This document shows, piece after piece, positions 29,110 to 38,162 of a DNA stretch of 51,489 bases. The stretch is from the NCBI GenBank assembly GCA_902584015.1, contig CACHYG010000004.1, positions 1 to 51,489 of the forward strand, written 5' to 3'. The notes under the pieces were generated by a model. It did not search any database, had not been told where the DNA came from, and worked only from the letters and a program-made list of their open reading frames with translations. This DNA is from an uncultured Pelagibacteraceae bacterium. Lineage in GTDB: Bacteria; Pseudomonadota; Alphaproteobacteria; Pelagibacterales; Pelagibacteraceae. A program made the position numbers and the translations under genes. The number at the start of each line of letters is the position of its first letter. Position 1 is the first letter of the stretch.

Positions 29110-30213
29110 ATGGATGATGTTGTTATAGTTGGTGGCGGTATAATTGGTGCTGCAGCGGCTTATTTTTTATCTAAAGAAGGAAGAAAAGTTAAAGTAATCG
29201 AAAGAGATCCAACATATAAAAAAGCGTCTTTTCCCTTGTCGCTTGGAGGTTTTAGAAGACAATTTTTTCAAAAAGAGAATATATTACTAGGAAAGTTTGC
29301 TAGGGAGTTTATAAATCAAATTCCAGAATTACTTAAAACTGAAAAAAATCCAAAACCAACTGCTAGTATGGTTCCAAATGGCTATTTATTGATGTTTGGA
29401 CCTGAGCATGCTGATGAACAATACAAAGCTCTTGAAAACCACAAAGCATGTGAGGCTGGAACTAAAAATATAAAAGGATCTGAATTAAAACAGGTATTTC
29501 CTTATATAAATTCTGAAGGTATAGAAACCGCTACTTACACTGACAACAGAACAGAGGGATGGATTGATCCGTTCATGTTTCATGGAGCATTAAAAGGCAA
29601 AGCAATGGAACTTGGAGCTGAATTTATAAAAGGCAATATAAAAAATTTAGGCGAAATAAATGCTAAAACAATTATATCAGCTGCAGGATGTTGGACAAAA
29701 GAGCTTTTAAATGACATTCCTGTCGTTCCACAAAAGCATACAGTTTTTAGAGTTAAATGTCCTAAACATATTCCCGAAATGCCACTAACAGGTGATTTGA
29801 CTACAGGTGTTTATTGGAGACCGGAGGGAAAAGAATATTTAGCTGGATCACCTATTTCAACTTTTGATTCAAAAGATTTAGAACCAGCTTGGAACGATTT
29901 TGAAGAACTTGTGTGGCCAGCTCTTGCAAAAAGAGTTCCCATATTCGAAGAGTTAAAACTTACAGGAGGCTGGGCAGGTTTTTATGATTGCAATAAATTA
30001 GATAATAACGCTGTGGTGGGGAAACATCCTAAATATGATAATGTTTATATGGCTAGTGGTTTTACTGGCAGAGGCTTAATGCAAGCTCCAGGAATTGGTA
30101 GAGCATTAACAGAATTAATTACAACAGGATCTTACCAAACAATCGACATAAGCGTTTTTGGTGTTGAGCGTATTTTTAAACAAAACGCAAGACCTGAACC
30201 GTACGTATTATAA
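29110..30213 (+). CDS. DAO-type FAD-dependent oxidoreductase (sarcosine/glycine-oxidase- or FOXRED1-like)
   Basis: DDVVIVGGGIIGAAAAYFLSKEGRKVKVIERD; SLGGFRRQF; GWAGFYDCNKLDNNAVVGKHP; ASGFTGRGLMQAPGIGRALTELI. Confidence 0.85.
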   Translation: MDDVVIVGGGIIGAAAAYFLSKEGRKVKVIERDPTYKKASFPLSLGGFRRQFFQKENILLGKFAREFINQIPELLKTEKNPKPTASMVPNGYLLMFGPEHADEQYKALENHKACEAGTKNIKGSELKQVFPYINSEGIETATYTDNRTEGWIDPFMFHGALKGKAMELGAEFIKGNIKNLGEINAKTIISAAGCWTKELLNDIPVVPQKHTVFRVKCPKHIPEMPLTGDLTTGVYWRPEGKEYLAGSPISTFDSKDLEPAWNDFEELVWPALAKRVPIFEELKLTGGWAGFYDCNKLDNNAVVGKHPKYDNVYMASGFTGRGLMQAPGIGRALTELITTGSYQTIDISVFGVERIFKQNARPEPYVL

Positions 30214-30414
30214 CTTTTTAACTACATTGCCCAAGTAGCCATTAAAACAAGATACACCAATAATAAGTAGCTGACCTTTAAGGGAATAAAAATCAAAAGA
30301 AGGATAAAAACTTATCGCAACACTAAAAAATATATAAGTTACGATAAATGGTCTTATAAACTTCTTAAAAGAAAAATTATTTCTTTTTATATTTTGCAGC
30401 CTCCTCAGAACCAC
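30208..30414 (-). CDS. Possible small membrane protein with GTG start inside the fdh 3' end
   Basis: 68-aa ORF with two hydrophobic segments (IVTYIFFSVAISFYPSF, GQLLIIGVSCFNGYLGNV); fills the gap between convergent genes. Confidence 0.35.
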   Translation of the reverse strand: MVLRRLQNIKRNNFSFKKFIRPFIVTYIFFSVAISFYPSFDFYSLKGQLLIIGVSCFNGYLGNVVKKL

Positions 30415-31576
30415 TAGTAGCTGACCCTTTACTGTAAGAGTGAGCTCCCATACCAGCTAATTGACCGTCTTTTACAATTAAATACTGGTTTCTGATTTCT
30501 TTTTTTTCAAAGAAACATTCTAAGATTTCTCTTACCCCATCTGCGTATCTGGCTTGCGCAGTCAACGATGTACCAGATGTATGTGGTGTCATACCTTGAT
30601 TTGGCATAGTTCTCCAAACATGATCATTTGGAGCAGGTTGAGGAAACCAAACATCTCCTGCATATCCACTTAGTTGACCACTCTTAAGTGCTTTTGCAAT
30701 TGCATCCTTATTGCAAATTTTACCTCTTGCAGTATTAACTATATAAGCACCTTTTTTCATTTTACTTATCATAGCATCATCAAACAAATTTTCTGTTTCT
30801 GGATGAAGAGGACAATTTATTGTAACTACATCGCAAACCTTTACCATTGATTCAACTGAATCATGAAATGTTAAATTAAGTTCTTTTTCAACACTATCAG
30901 GTAACTTATGTCTATCAAAATAATGAAGATGAACATCAAAGGGTTTCATTTTTCTTAAAGCATCTAATCCAATTCTACCAGCAGCAACTGTACCAATATG
31001 CATACCCTCAACGTCATATGACCTTTGTACTGCATCAGCAATATTCCAACCACCTTCATTAACAATTCTGTGTTGATTGTGGTAATCTCTAACCATTGAA
31101 ACAATCATCATTACAATATGTTCTGCAACAGATCTAGAATTGCAGAAAGTAACTTCAACAACATCAATTTTATTGTCCATTGCAGCTTGAAGGTCTACGT
31201 GATCTGATCCAATTCCAGCAGTAATCGCCATTTTAAGATTTTTTGCTTTAGCAATTCTTTCTTTAGTTAAATAGTACGGGAAAAATGGTTGAGAAATAAC
31301 GATATCTGCATCAACAATGTGTTTATCAGCTTCACATCCATCACCATCTTTACTGTTTGTAACTATCAATTCATGGCCATTGCTTTCTAAAAATTTTCTT
31401 AAACCAAGTTCACCGGATACGCATCCTAATAGTTGACCAGGTTTATAATCCCTACCTTTTGGAGATGGTAAAGTCATACCATCTGGATATTTTTCTAATT
31501 TTGGAAGCTCAGAAAGAGGATATGATTTTGGCATTCCGCCCTTTGGGTCATCATATAATATGCATAATATCTTCAT
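30377..31576 (-). CDS. fdh: NAD-dependent formate dehydrogenase
   Basis: MKILCILYDDPKGG; TAGIGSDHVDLQAAM; VTFCNSRSVAEHIVMMIVSMVRDY; GRIGLDALRKMKPFDVHLHYFDRH; MTPHTSGTSLTAQARYADG; SD aggag upstream. Confidence 0.93.
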   Translation of the reverse strand: MKILCILYDDPKGGMPKSYPLSELPKLEKYPDGMTLPSPKGRDYKPGQLLGCVSGELGLRKFLESNGHELIVTNSKDGDGCEADKHIVDADIVISQPFFPYYLTKERIAKAKNLKMAITAGIGSDHVDLQAAMDNKIDVVEVTFCNSRSVAEHIVMMIVSMVRDYHNQHRIVNEGGWNIADAVQRSYDVEGMHIGTVAAGRIGLDALRKMKPFDVHLHYFDRHKLPDSVEKELNLTFHDSVESMVKVCDVVTINCPLHPETENLFDDAMISKMKKGAYIVNTARGKICNKDAIAKALKSGQLSGYAGDVWFPQPAPNDHVWRTMPNQGMTPHTSGTSLTAQARYADGVREILECFFEKKEIRNQYLIVKDGQLAGMGAHSYSKGSATSGSEEAAKYKKK

Positions 31577-31806
31577 TTATTCTCCTGTATATTTATAAAT
31601 TTATTTAACGCATCTAACATTATTTTAAGATTTCAAGCAATGAATTATTTTTGAAATGGATAGTACTTTTTAAAAATAAATTTATAAATAATTATTAACA
31701 GACTTGCTAAATAATTAAAGCAAACAACTTTTACAATAACTACTTTTTCATTACAAACCGATTTACTAAATTTATTTTTTAATTAAAAGTATAATACAAT
31801 CTTTGG

Positions 31807-31836
31807 TTGACTTATTAATTTTTAAGTTTGTAAAAT
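31807..31836 (+). promoter_or_regulatory. Putative sigma70-type promoter of the amino-acid ABC operon
   Basis: TTGACT (31807-31812), 18-nt spacer, TAAAAT (31831-31836), immediately before the repeat array. Confidence 0.45.
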
Positions 31837-31980
31837 AATAGTTTTTTTAAATGATTATTAATAATAGTTTTTTTAAATAACTATTATTAGTAGTTTTTTT
31901 AAGGATTATCATAGGTTGTAAAAATAGTTTTATTTGAAGATTATCATAGGTTGTAAAACAACAGTTTTTTTAATGATTAT
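31835..31980 (+). repeat. Direct-repeat array in the ABC operon leader
   Basis: AGTTTTTTTAA exact at 31840, 31866, 31892 and 31963; 18-mer ATAATAGTTTTTTTAAAT at 31835 and 31861; 20-mer GATTATCATAGGTTGTAAAA at 31904 and 31939. Confidence 0.85.
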
Positions 31981-32058
31981 TAATTGCAGAAGCAATTGGT
32001 ATGTGATTAGGTTATATCAAATAAGAATGATTAACATAGCAAAAATGAGGGAGGAATT

Positions 32059-33399
32059 ATGTTAGCAAGAATGTTTAAAAAGCTTACTTCTACTCTTACG
32101 GTAGTTGTAGCTTTATTTTCTTCAGTCGCTTTACCTCAAACTGCATTTAGTGCTGAAACTCAATATTTTCCAGTAGCAAGTAGCCGTGTTGGACCTTATT
32201 CGGCAATGGGTACTGGTTACTATGGGGCTCAAATTGATTACATGAATTATGTCAACATGACTGGTGGAGTCAATGGAGTAATGCTTACTTGGCAGGAGTG
32301 TGAAACTGAGTATAACGCAGTAAAAACAGTTGAGTGTTATCAGAGACTTCTAGAAAAAGATGGTCAAAGAATAGTTGTGTTTGATACTTTGGGAACACCA
32401 GGTGCATATGCAGTTATTAATCGTATGGCAAAAGACAATGTTGTTTTAGCTCAATATGGTTATGGAAGAACTGACGGTGCTGATGGAAGAGTATGGCCTT
32501 GGGTATTTAATGCTGCGAGTCATTACTGGTCACAGATTGCTGTTAAATTAAAATTTATGGCTCAGATAGAGGGCGGAATCGATAAGATGAAAGGTAAAAA
32601 AATCGTTCACTTACACATTGACTCTGCTTACGGTAGAGAGCCATTACCAGCAATGAGAAAAATAACTTCTGACTGGGGAATGGAATTAGTTGAAATTTCA
32701 ATTCCACCTCCAGGTCTGGAACAACAATCTCAGTGGCTGCAAATCAGAAAAGAAAAACCTGATTGGGTTACTTTCTGGGGAGCAGGTTCTGGAATGAATT
32801 CAACAGCAATGACTAATGCTGCTAGAATTAATTTCCCAAGAGATAGAATGATGTATGTAACATTCGGCGCTGCCGAAGAGGATATGTATCCAGCAGGTGA
32901 TGCAGCTAAGGGAACTTATGCTGTTGCTAATGCTTTGCCAGGAGAATATCCATTGGTTAAAGACATCAAAGACAAAGTATATGGTGCTGGAAAAGGTAAC
33001 TTAGCTGATCCGAATAGGATTGGTTCTGTTTACTGGAATAGAGGACTAGGTGCTGCAGTTATGTGGATTGAGGCATTAAGAAATGCTCAAAAGATGCATA
33101 ACAAAGTTGGTAAAGCAGTCACTGGTGCTGAGTTTAGAGATGGTTATGAAGCTTTAAACATGACTGAAGCTAGACTTGAAGAACTTGGAGTTGGAGGAAT
33201 GTTAGCTCCATTTGCTATTTCATGTGAAAACCATGAAGGTGCCGGTAAATTTGCTGTAATGCAGTGGGATGGAACAAAATTCAATCAGGTAACTGGTTGG
33301 GAAGCTCCAGGTGATCCTGCATTTATTAGAGGTCTAGTAGAGGCATCTGCAGCTAAGTTTGCTAAAGAGAACAACATTACACCGAAAAAATGTGGATAA
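32059..33399 (+). CDS. Branched-chain-type amino-acid ABC transporter substrate-binding protein
   Basis: Signal peptide (AFSAET), type I periplasmic binding fold YFPVASSRVGPYSAMGTGYYGAQIDYMNYVN; upstream of LivF/G/H/M homologues. Confidence 0.9.
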   Translation: MLARMFKKLTSTLTVVVALFSSVALPQTAFSAETQYFPVASSRVGPYSAMGTGYYGAQIDYMNYVNMTGGVNGVMLTWQECETEYNAVKTVECYQRLLEKDGQRIVVFDTLGTPGAYAVINRMAKDNVVLAQYGYGRTDGADGRVWPWVFNAASHYWSQIAVKLKFMAQIEGGIDKMKGKKIVHLHIDSAYGREPLPAMRKITSDWGMELVEISIPPPGLEQQSQWLQIRKEKPDWVTFWGAGSGMNSTAMTNAARINFPRDRMMYVTFGAAEEDMYPAGDAAKGTYAVANALPGEYPLVKDIKDKVYGAGKGNLADPNRIGSVYWNRGLGAAVMWIEALRNAQKMHNKVGKAVTGAEFRDGYEALNMTEARLEELGVGGMLAPFAISCENHEGAGKFAVMQWDGTKFNQVTGWEAPGDPAFIRGLVEASAAKFAKENNITPKKCG

Positions 33400-33428
33400 T
33401 TAATTTAGAGATAAATTAATATCGACTG

Positions 33429-33470
33429 AAGGGGGAGTTTAAATAATTGAATTATTTTAAACTCCCCCTT
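33429..33470 (+). terminator. Strong intra-operon hairpin between the binding-protein gene and livF (attenuator or RNA-stability element)
   Basis: AAGGGGGAGTTTAAATAATT-ga-ATTATTTTAAACTCCCCCTT near-perfect inverted repeat; only a short T-run follows. Confidence 0.8.
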
Positions 33471-33505
33471 TAAATAAAATTTAATTTAATATAAAAGAAT
33501 TTTTA

Positions 33506-34321
33506 ATGAGTAACAGTTCGGTCAACATTCTAGACATAAAGAATATTGAAGTCAGATATGATAATGTTATTTTAGCTTTACACGACGTATCTTTGAAAGT
33601 TCCTAAAGGAAAAGTAGTTGCATTACTAGGAGCAAACGGTGCAGGTAAAAGCACTACATTAAAAGCAGTTTCAACCATGTTAGCCTCAGAAAGAGGTAAG
33701 GTTACAAAAGGATCAATTAATTATGATGGAACTGCAATAGAAAAACAAAATCCTTCACAAATGGTCGGGCTAGGAATGGTTCAAGTGTTAGAGGGCAGAC
33801 GATGTTTTGGCCATTTAACCGTTGAAGAAAATATAATTTCAGGAGCATATTCAAGAAAATTATCTAAAGGTGATATTAATCAAGAATTAGAAAAAATTTA
33901 CGCTTATTTTATAAGACTTAAAGAAAGAAGAAAAAGTCAAGCAGCATTCACCTCGGGTGGGGAGCAACAAATGATAGCAGTTGCAAGAGCAATGATGGCT
34001 AAACCTAAAATGCTATTATTGGATGAGCCAACAATGGGTCTTGCACCTCAATTAGTTGCTGAGATTTTTAATATTGTAAAAGAATTAAATACCAAAGAGG
34101 GAGTTAGTATTTTACTTGCTGAACAAAATACCAATGTTGCACTAAAAAATTCAGATTATGGTTATATCATCGAAACAGGAAGAGTTATGCTAGACGGTAG
34201 TGCGCAAAGTTTATTGAATGATGATAAAGTAAAAGAATTGTATTTAGGTATTTCGAAGAAAGGTAGAAAAAATTTTAGAGATGTTCTTAAAGAAGAAAGT
34301 TTAAAGAAAAAAAATAATTAA
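33506..34321 (+). CDS. livF: Branched-chain amino-acid ABC transporter ATP-binding protein
   Basis: LLGANGAGKSTTLKAVSTML; TSGGEQQMIAVARAMMAKPKMLLLDEPTMGLAP. Confidence 0.9.
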   Translation: MSNSSVNILDIKNIEVRYDNVILALHDVSLKVPKGKVVALLGANGAGKSTTLKAVSTMLASERGKVTKGSINYDGTAIEKQNPSQMVGLGMVQVLEGRRCFGHLTVEENIISGAYSRKLSKGDINQELEKIYAYFIRLKERRKSQAAFTSGGEQQMIAVARAMMAKPKMLLLDEPTMGLAPQLVAEIFNIVKELNTKEGVSILLAEQNTNVALKNSDYGYIIETGRVMLDGSAQSLLNDDKVKELYLGISKKGRKNFRDVLKEESLKKKNN

Positions 34322-34323
34322 AG

Positions 34324-35118
34324 ATGGCATACGAAAGAAAATTTAAAATAGGAAAACCAATATTAGAGGTAAATAATATCTCTCTCTCTTTTGGTGGTGT
34401 TAAGGCAATAACAGATACTTCTTTCAATGTACTTGAGCACGAAGTTAGAGCAATTATTGGACCTAATGGAGCTGGAAAAAGCTCAATGTTAAATTGTATT
34501 AATGGAATTTATAAACCTCAACAAGGAACTGTTTCGTTTAGGGGACAACAAATACCTAATATCACTCCAAATATTATGGCTCAAATGGGTTTATCTAGAA
34601 CTTTCCAAAATTTGGCTCTTTTTAAAAGAATGTCAGTACTGGATAATATTCTAGTAGGTAGAAAACTTCACACAAAAACAAATTTTCTTGAGGTCGCTTT
34701 ACAACTTCCTAAAGTAAAAAAAGAGGAGAAGTTAAATAGGGATAGATCTGAAGAGATAATCAGTTTTTTAGAGATTGAAGATATTAAAGATACACCAGTT
34801 GGAAAACTTCCTTATGGATTACAAAAGAAGGTAGAATTAGGTCGTGCTCTTGCAACAGACTCTACAATAATTTTATTAGATGAGCCTATGGCTGGTATGA
34901 ATGTTGAAGAAAAAAGAGACATGTGTAGATTTATTTTAAAAGTTAATGATGAGCTAGGTACAACTATGGTGCTTATTGAACATGATATGGGAGTAGTTAT
35001 GGATATATCAGACAGAGTTGTTGTGCTTGATTATGGTAAAGTTATTGGTGATGGTACACCTGATGAAGTTAGATCAAATCAAAAAGTAATAGACGCTTAT
35101 TTAGGAGTAGAACACTAG
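34324..35118 (+). CDS. livG: Branched-chain amino-acid ABC transporter ATP-binding protein
   Basis: IIGPNGAGKSSMLNCINGIYKPQQG; GLSRTFQNLALFKRMSVLDNILVGR; LDEPMAGMNVEEKRDM. Confidence 0.92.
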   Translation: MAYERKFKIGKPILEVNNISLSFGGVKAITDTSFNVLEHEVRAIIGPNGAGKSSMLNCINGIYKPQQGTVSFRGQQIPNITPNIMAQMGLSRTFQNLALFKRMSVLDNILVGRKLHTKTNFLEVALQLPKVKKEEKLNRDRSEEIISFLEIEDIKDTPVGKLPYGLQKKVELGRALATDSTIILLDEPMAGMNVEEKRDMCRFILKVNDELGTTMVLIEHDMGVVMDISDRVVVLDYGKVIGDGTPDEVRSNQKVIDAYLGVEH

Positions 35119-35127
35119 GATAAACAT

Positions 35128-36036
35128 ATGGTTGATGAATTACTATTTTTTATGGAAGTTTTAGTTGGCGGTTTGCTTGCTGGTACGATGTACTCTCTAG
35201 TTGCTTTAGGATTCGTTCTTATTTTTAAAGCTTCAGCAACTTTTAATTTCTCACAAGGAGCTATGGTTTTTTTCTCAGTGCTTGCTTTTTGTGGTTTCAT
35301 GCAAGATTTTAATATACCTTTTGTGTTAGCATTTATTTTGGCTGCGCTTTTAATGGTAGTGGTTGGTTTATGTACTGAAAGATTAGTTTTAAGACCTCTG
35401 ATGAATGCTAGCGAAGATACAGTGTTAATGGCTACAATTGGTTTAGGCTATGTTTTAGAGGGACTTGCGCAAGCAGCTTGGGGAGTAGAAGTAAGAAGAC
35501 TAGATTTAGGTATTGGAGATTTTCCAGTACCGTGGATCGCAGATAACTTAAAATTATTTATTAGTGCTCTTGATATCACAGCTGGATTAGTTGCAGCTTT
35601 AATGATTATCGGACTGTTTTTATTGTTCAAGTATACAAAAATTGGATTAGGCTTGAGAGCTGTTGCTGACGATGCAGGAGCTGCAAGCTCTATTGGAATT
35701 CCATTAAAACACATAATGTTATTAGTTTGGTCAGCGGCCGGAGTTGTAGCTTTAGTTGCCGGGTGTATGTGGGGTGCTAGAGCGGGTGTTCAATTTGCTC
35801 TTGTTGATTTGGCATTAAAAGCTTTACCAGTATTAATCATAGGAGGATTTTCCTCAATCCCTGGAGCAATTATAGGAGGTCTAATTATAGGGGCAACAGA
35901 AAAAGTATTAGAGGTTTATATAGGACCATACTTTGGGGGAGCAATTGAGGGTTGGGCTCCTTACGTGTTAGCAATATTCTTTTTATTGTATAGGCCAGAA
36001 GGTTTATTTGGAGAAAAAATTATTAGGAGAGTTTAA
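35128..36036 (+). CDS. livH: Branched-chain amino-acid ABC transporter permease
   Basis: GGLLAGTMYSLVALGFVLIFKASATFNFSQGAMVFF; GLRAVADDAGAASSIGI. Confidence 0.92.
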   Translation: MVDELLFFMEVLVGGLLAGTMYSLVALGFVLIFKASATFNFSQGAMVFFSVLAFCGFMQDFNIPFVLAFILAALLMVVVGLCTERLVLRPLMNASEDTVLMATIGLGYVLEGLAQAAWGVEVRRLDLGIGDFPVPWIADNLKLFISALDITAGLVAALMIIGLFLLFKYTKIGLGLRAVADDAGAASSIGIPLKHIMLLVWSAAGVVALVAGCMWGARAGVQFALVDLALKALPVLIIGGFSSIPGAIIGGLIIGATEKVLEVYIGPYFGGAIEGWAPYVLAIFFLLYRPEGLFGEKIIRRV

Positions 36037-36039
36037 TTT

Positions 36040-37116
36040 ATGAAACCAGTTTTTATGACATACACAAAAAAAGATCTTATTAACTTAGCCGTTTGTATGG
36101 TTCTTAGTGTATTAATAATACCAACATTTATTTCAACAGAATATTGGTACACCTCTATATTAATTCCTTGGCTTTGTTTAGCTTTAGCTACAATTGGACA
36201 ACAAATTGTTATGGGTTATACGGGACAATTAGCCTTAGGAGCAGCTGGCTTCATGGCTGCAGGTGCTTTTGCTATGTTTAACCTAATTTTACGTGTGCCT
36301 GATCTTGGTTTTGTAGGCTCACTAATAGTATCAGGTTTAATTGCTGCTGCTTTTGGAATTTTGTTTGGTCTACCAAGTTTAAAAGTAAGAGGAATTTATC
36401 TGATGGTAGCAACATTAGCCTCGCAGTTTTTTATTATATGGATGATAGATAAATTTGGTTGGTTTAAAAACTACGACTCATCAGGAATTATAACTGCCCA
36501 GGACATAGTTATCTTAGGAAAACCATTTACAACTCCTTTAGCTATGTATTTTGTATGTTTGGCTGTTACCACGGTTTTAACATTACTAGCGATGAATATG
36601 GCTAGAGGTAGTACAGGCAGAAATTGGATGGCAGTTAGAGACATGGATATCGCTGCGGAGTCAATGGGGGTTTCATTATTAAGAACCAAAGTACAAGCAT
36701 TTGCAATTAGTGCATTTTATTGTGGTGTAGCAGGAGCACTTTTTGCGTTTTGTTATCTAAAATCTTTAGAACCAGTTGCTTTTGATATTAAATTATCTTT
36801 CAAAATATTATTCATGTGTATTCTCGGGGGACTTGGGACTATTAATGGTGCTTTTATAGGTGCAGCATTTATTTTGCTTTTTCCAGTACTTTTAAATGCT
36901 GTTGGAAACAATGTGTTTCATGGGGCTATTGATGCTACAATTATTTCATCGATTGAACAGGTAATATTTGGTGGTTTAATGATTATATTTATGATTTATG
37001 AACCTTTAGGAATGGCTAAGCTTTGGGAAACATTAAAACATAATATTAAATCAAAACTAACATCATTAGATATTACAAGTCTGAAATCATCTAAATTAAA
37101 AAAGCCTAGAAAGTGA
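36040..37116 (+). CDS. livM: Branched-chain amino-acid ABC transporter permease
   Basis: MGYTGQLALGAAGFMAAGAFA; FGLPSLKVRGIYLMVATLASQF; ILGGLGTINGAFIGAAFI. Confidence 0.92.
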   Translation: MKPVFMTYTKKDLINLAVCMVLSVLIIPTFISTEYWYTSILIPWLCLALATIGQQIVMGYTGQLALGAAGFMAAGAFAMFNLILRVPDLGFVGSLIVSGLIAAAFGILFGLPSLKVRGIYLMVATLASQFFIIWMIDKFGWFKNYDSSGIITAQDIVILGKPFTTPLAMYFVCLAVTTVLTLLAMNMARGSTGRNWMAVRDMDIAAESMGVSLLRTKVQAFAISAFYCGVAGALFAFCYLKSLEPVAFDIKLSFKILFMCILGGLGTINGAFIGAAFILLFPVLLNAVGNNVFHGAIDATIISSIEQVIFGGLMIIFMIYEPLGMAKLWETLKHNIKSKLTSLDITSLKSSKLKKPRK

Positions 37117-37196
37117 ATAAAAAAAAGTTAATTCTAGCATTATTGATTGGCATAGTATTAGGATTACTTATAGAAAATAATTTTATAATTTCATAA
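37113..37196 (+). CDS. Unannotated 27-aa membrane smORF overlapping the livM stop (GTGA)
   Basis: gtg aat aaa aaa aag ... tca taa = (M)NKKKLILALLIGIVLGLLIENNFIIS; one predicted TM helix with positive N-terminus; below the track length cutoff. Confidence 0.45.
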   Translation: MNKKKLILALLIGIVLGLLIENNFIIS

Positions 37197-37207
37197 TCCT
37201 TAAAATA

Positions 37208-37690
37208 TTAAAAAATTTTATTGTTTTCAGGGTATTTTTTTCTCAATACAAATCGATTTAAAACTACCCCAAATAATATTACAATCAAAGCTCCAAGAAT
37301 AATTGGACTTATTAGATAGTCATATGAGACGCTACCAATTATAACTATTATAGGGTTTCCACCCGCTGGGGGATGTGTAACCTTTAATAAGATCATAAAC
37401 ATAACTCCAAAACCAACAGCCAATGGGATATTTAGAAAAATTGGCAACGGAACAAAATTTAAAAAAATAATCCCTATAAGAGCAGTTAAGAAGTGTCCCA
37501 ATATAATATTTTTAGGTTGTGCAAAGGGGCTTTCTGGATAACCGTAAAGAAGAACCATGGTAGAACCAAAAGAGGCTATCAAAAAAATTCCATAAGATGT
37601 CTTATATGTTAAAACTGTTAGAACACCTATTGTGATGATTGAAAAAATCCCAGCTAAGGTTGATTGTATTATTAAATTTTTATCAATCAT
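37208..37690 (-). CDS. HPP-family membrane protein
   Basis: ASFGSTMVLLYGYPESPFAQPKNIILGHFLTALIG; KVTHPPAGGNPIIVI. Confidence 0.88.
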   Translation of the reverse strand: MIDKNLIIQSTLAGIFSIITIGVLTVLTYKTSYGIFLIASFGSTMVLLYGYPESPFAQPKNIILGHFLTALIGIIFLNFVPLPIFLNIPLAVGFGVMFMILLKVTHPPAGGNPIIVIIGSVSYDYLISPIILGALIVILFGVVLNRFVLRKKYPENNKIF

Positions 37691-38087
37691 ATTTGTTTAT
37701 AATTTTCTTTAAAGCATTTACTGGCAACAATAAACAATCTTTTCTTTGGAAGTTGTCTTTTTTAAAAATTGAATTGAAAGATTTCCAATATTTTGGAGTT
37801 GATTTATGTTCATCTTGGAATAAATCCTTCGCAATTTCCAAAAACTTATTTACTTCATAAACTTTTTTATTTTTTGAAATACGCGATAGAAGACTAGCTG
37901 ATGCTTGACAATATATACAGGACTTAGTTTGATATCCAAAATCAATAATTTTTCTATCTTTTATTTTAAGTGTAATTTCTATTTCATCACCGCAAATTGT
38001 GTTTTTATGCTTATATTTATGAGAGTGATTTTTTATATGTTTGTAGTTTGTAGTATTTTCTGCGATCTTTATAACCTCTAAATCCAT
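37683..38087 (-). CDS. NifU/IscU N-terminal-like Fe-S scaffold homologue
   Basis: NTICGDEIEITLKIKDRKIIDFGYQTKSCIYCQASASLLSR; C-terminal DCLLLPVNALKKII. Confidence 0.75.
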   Translation of the reverse strand: MDLEVIKIAENTTNYKHIKNHSHKYKHKNTICGDEIEITLKIKDRKIIDFGYQTKSCIYCQASASLLSRISKNKKVYEVNKFLEIAKDLFQDEHKSTPKYWKSFNSIFKKDNFQRKDCLLLPVNALKKIINKYD

Positions 38088-38162
38088 TATTAAATTTTTT
38101 TGATCTTTTTATTAATTAAAAATTATATTGTAGTATCCTTAAATTACTATTAAAAATTCTTG

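Noticed and set aside
31835-31980. Possible CRISPR-like array
   Set aside because: Repeat units are AT-rich, of mixed type and irregular spacing, no unique spacers and no cas genes nearby.
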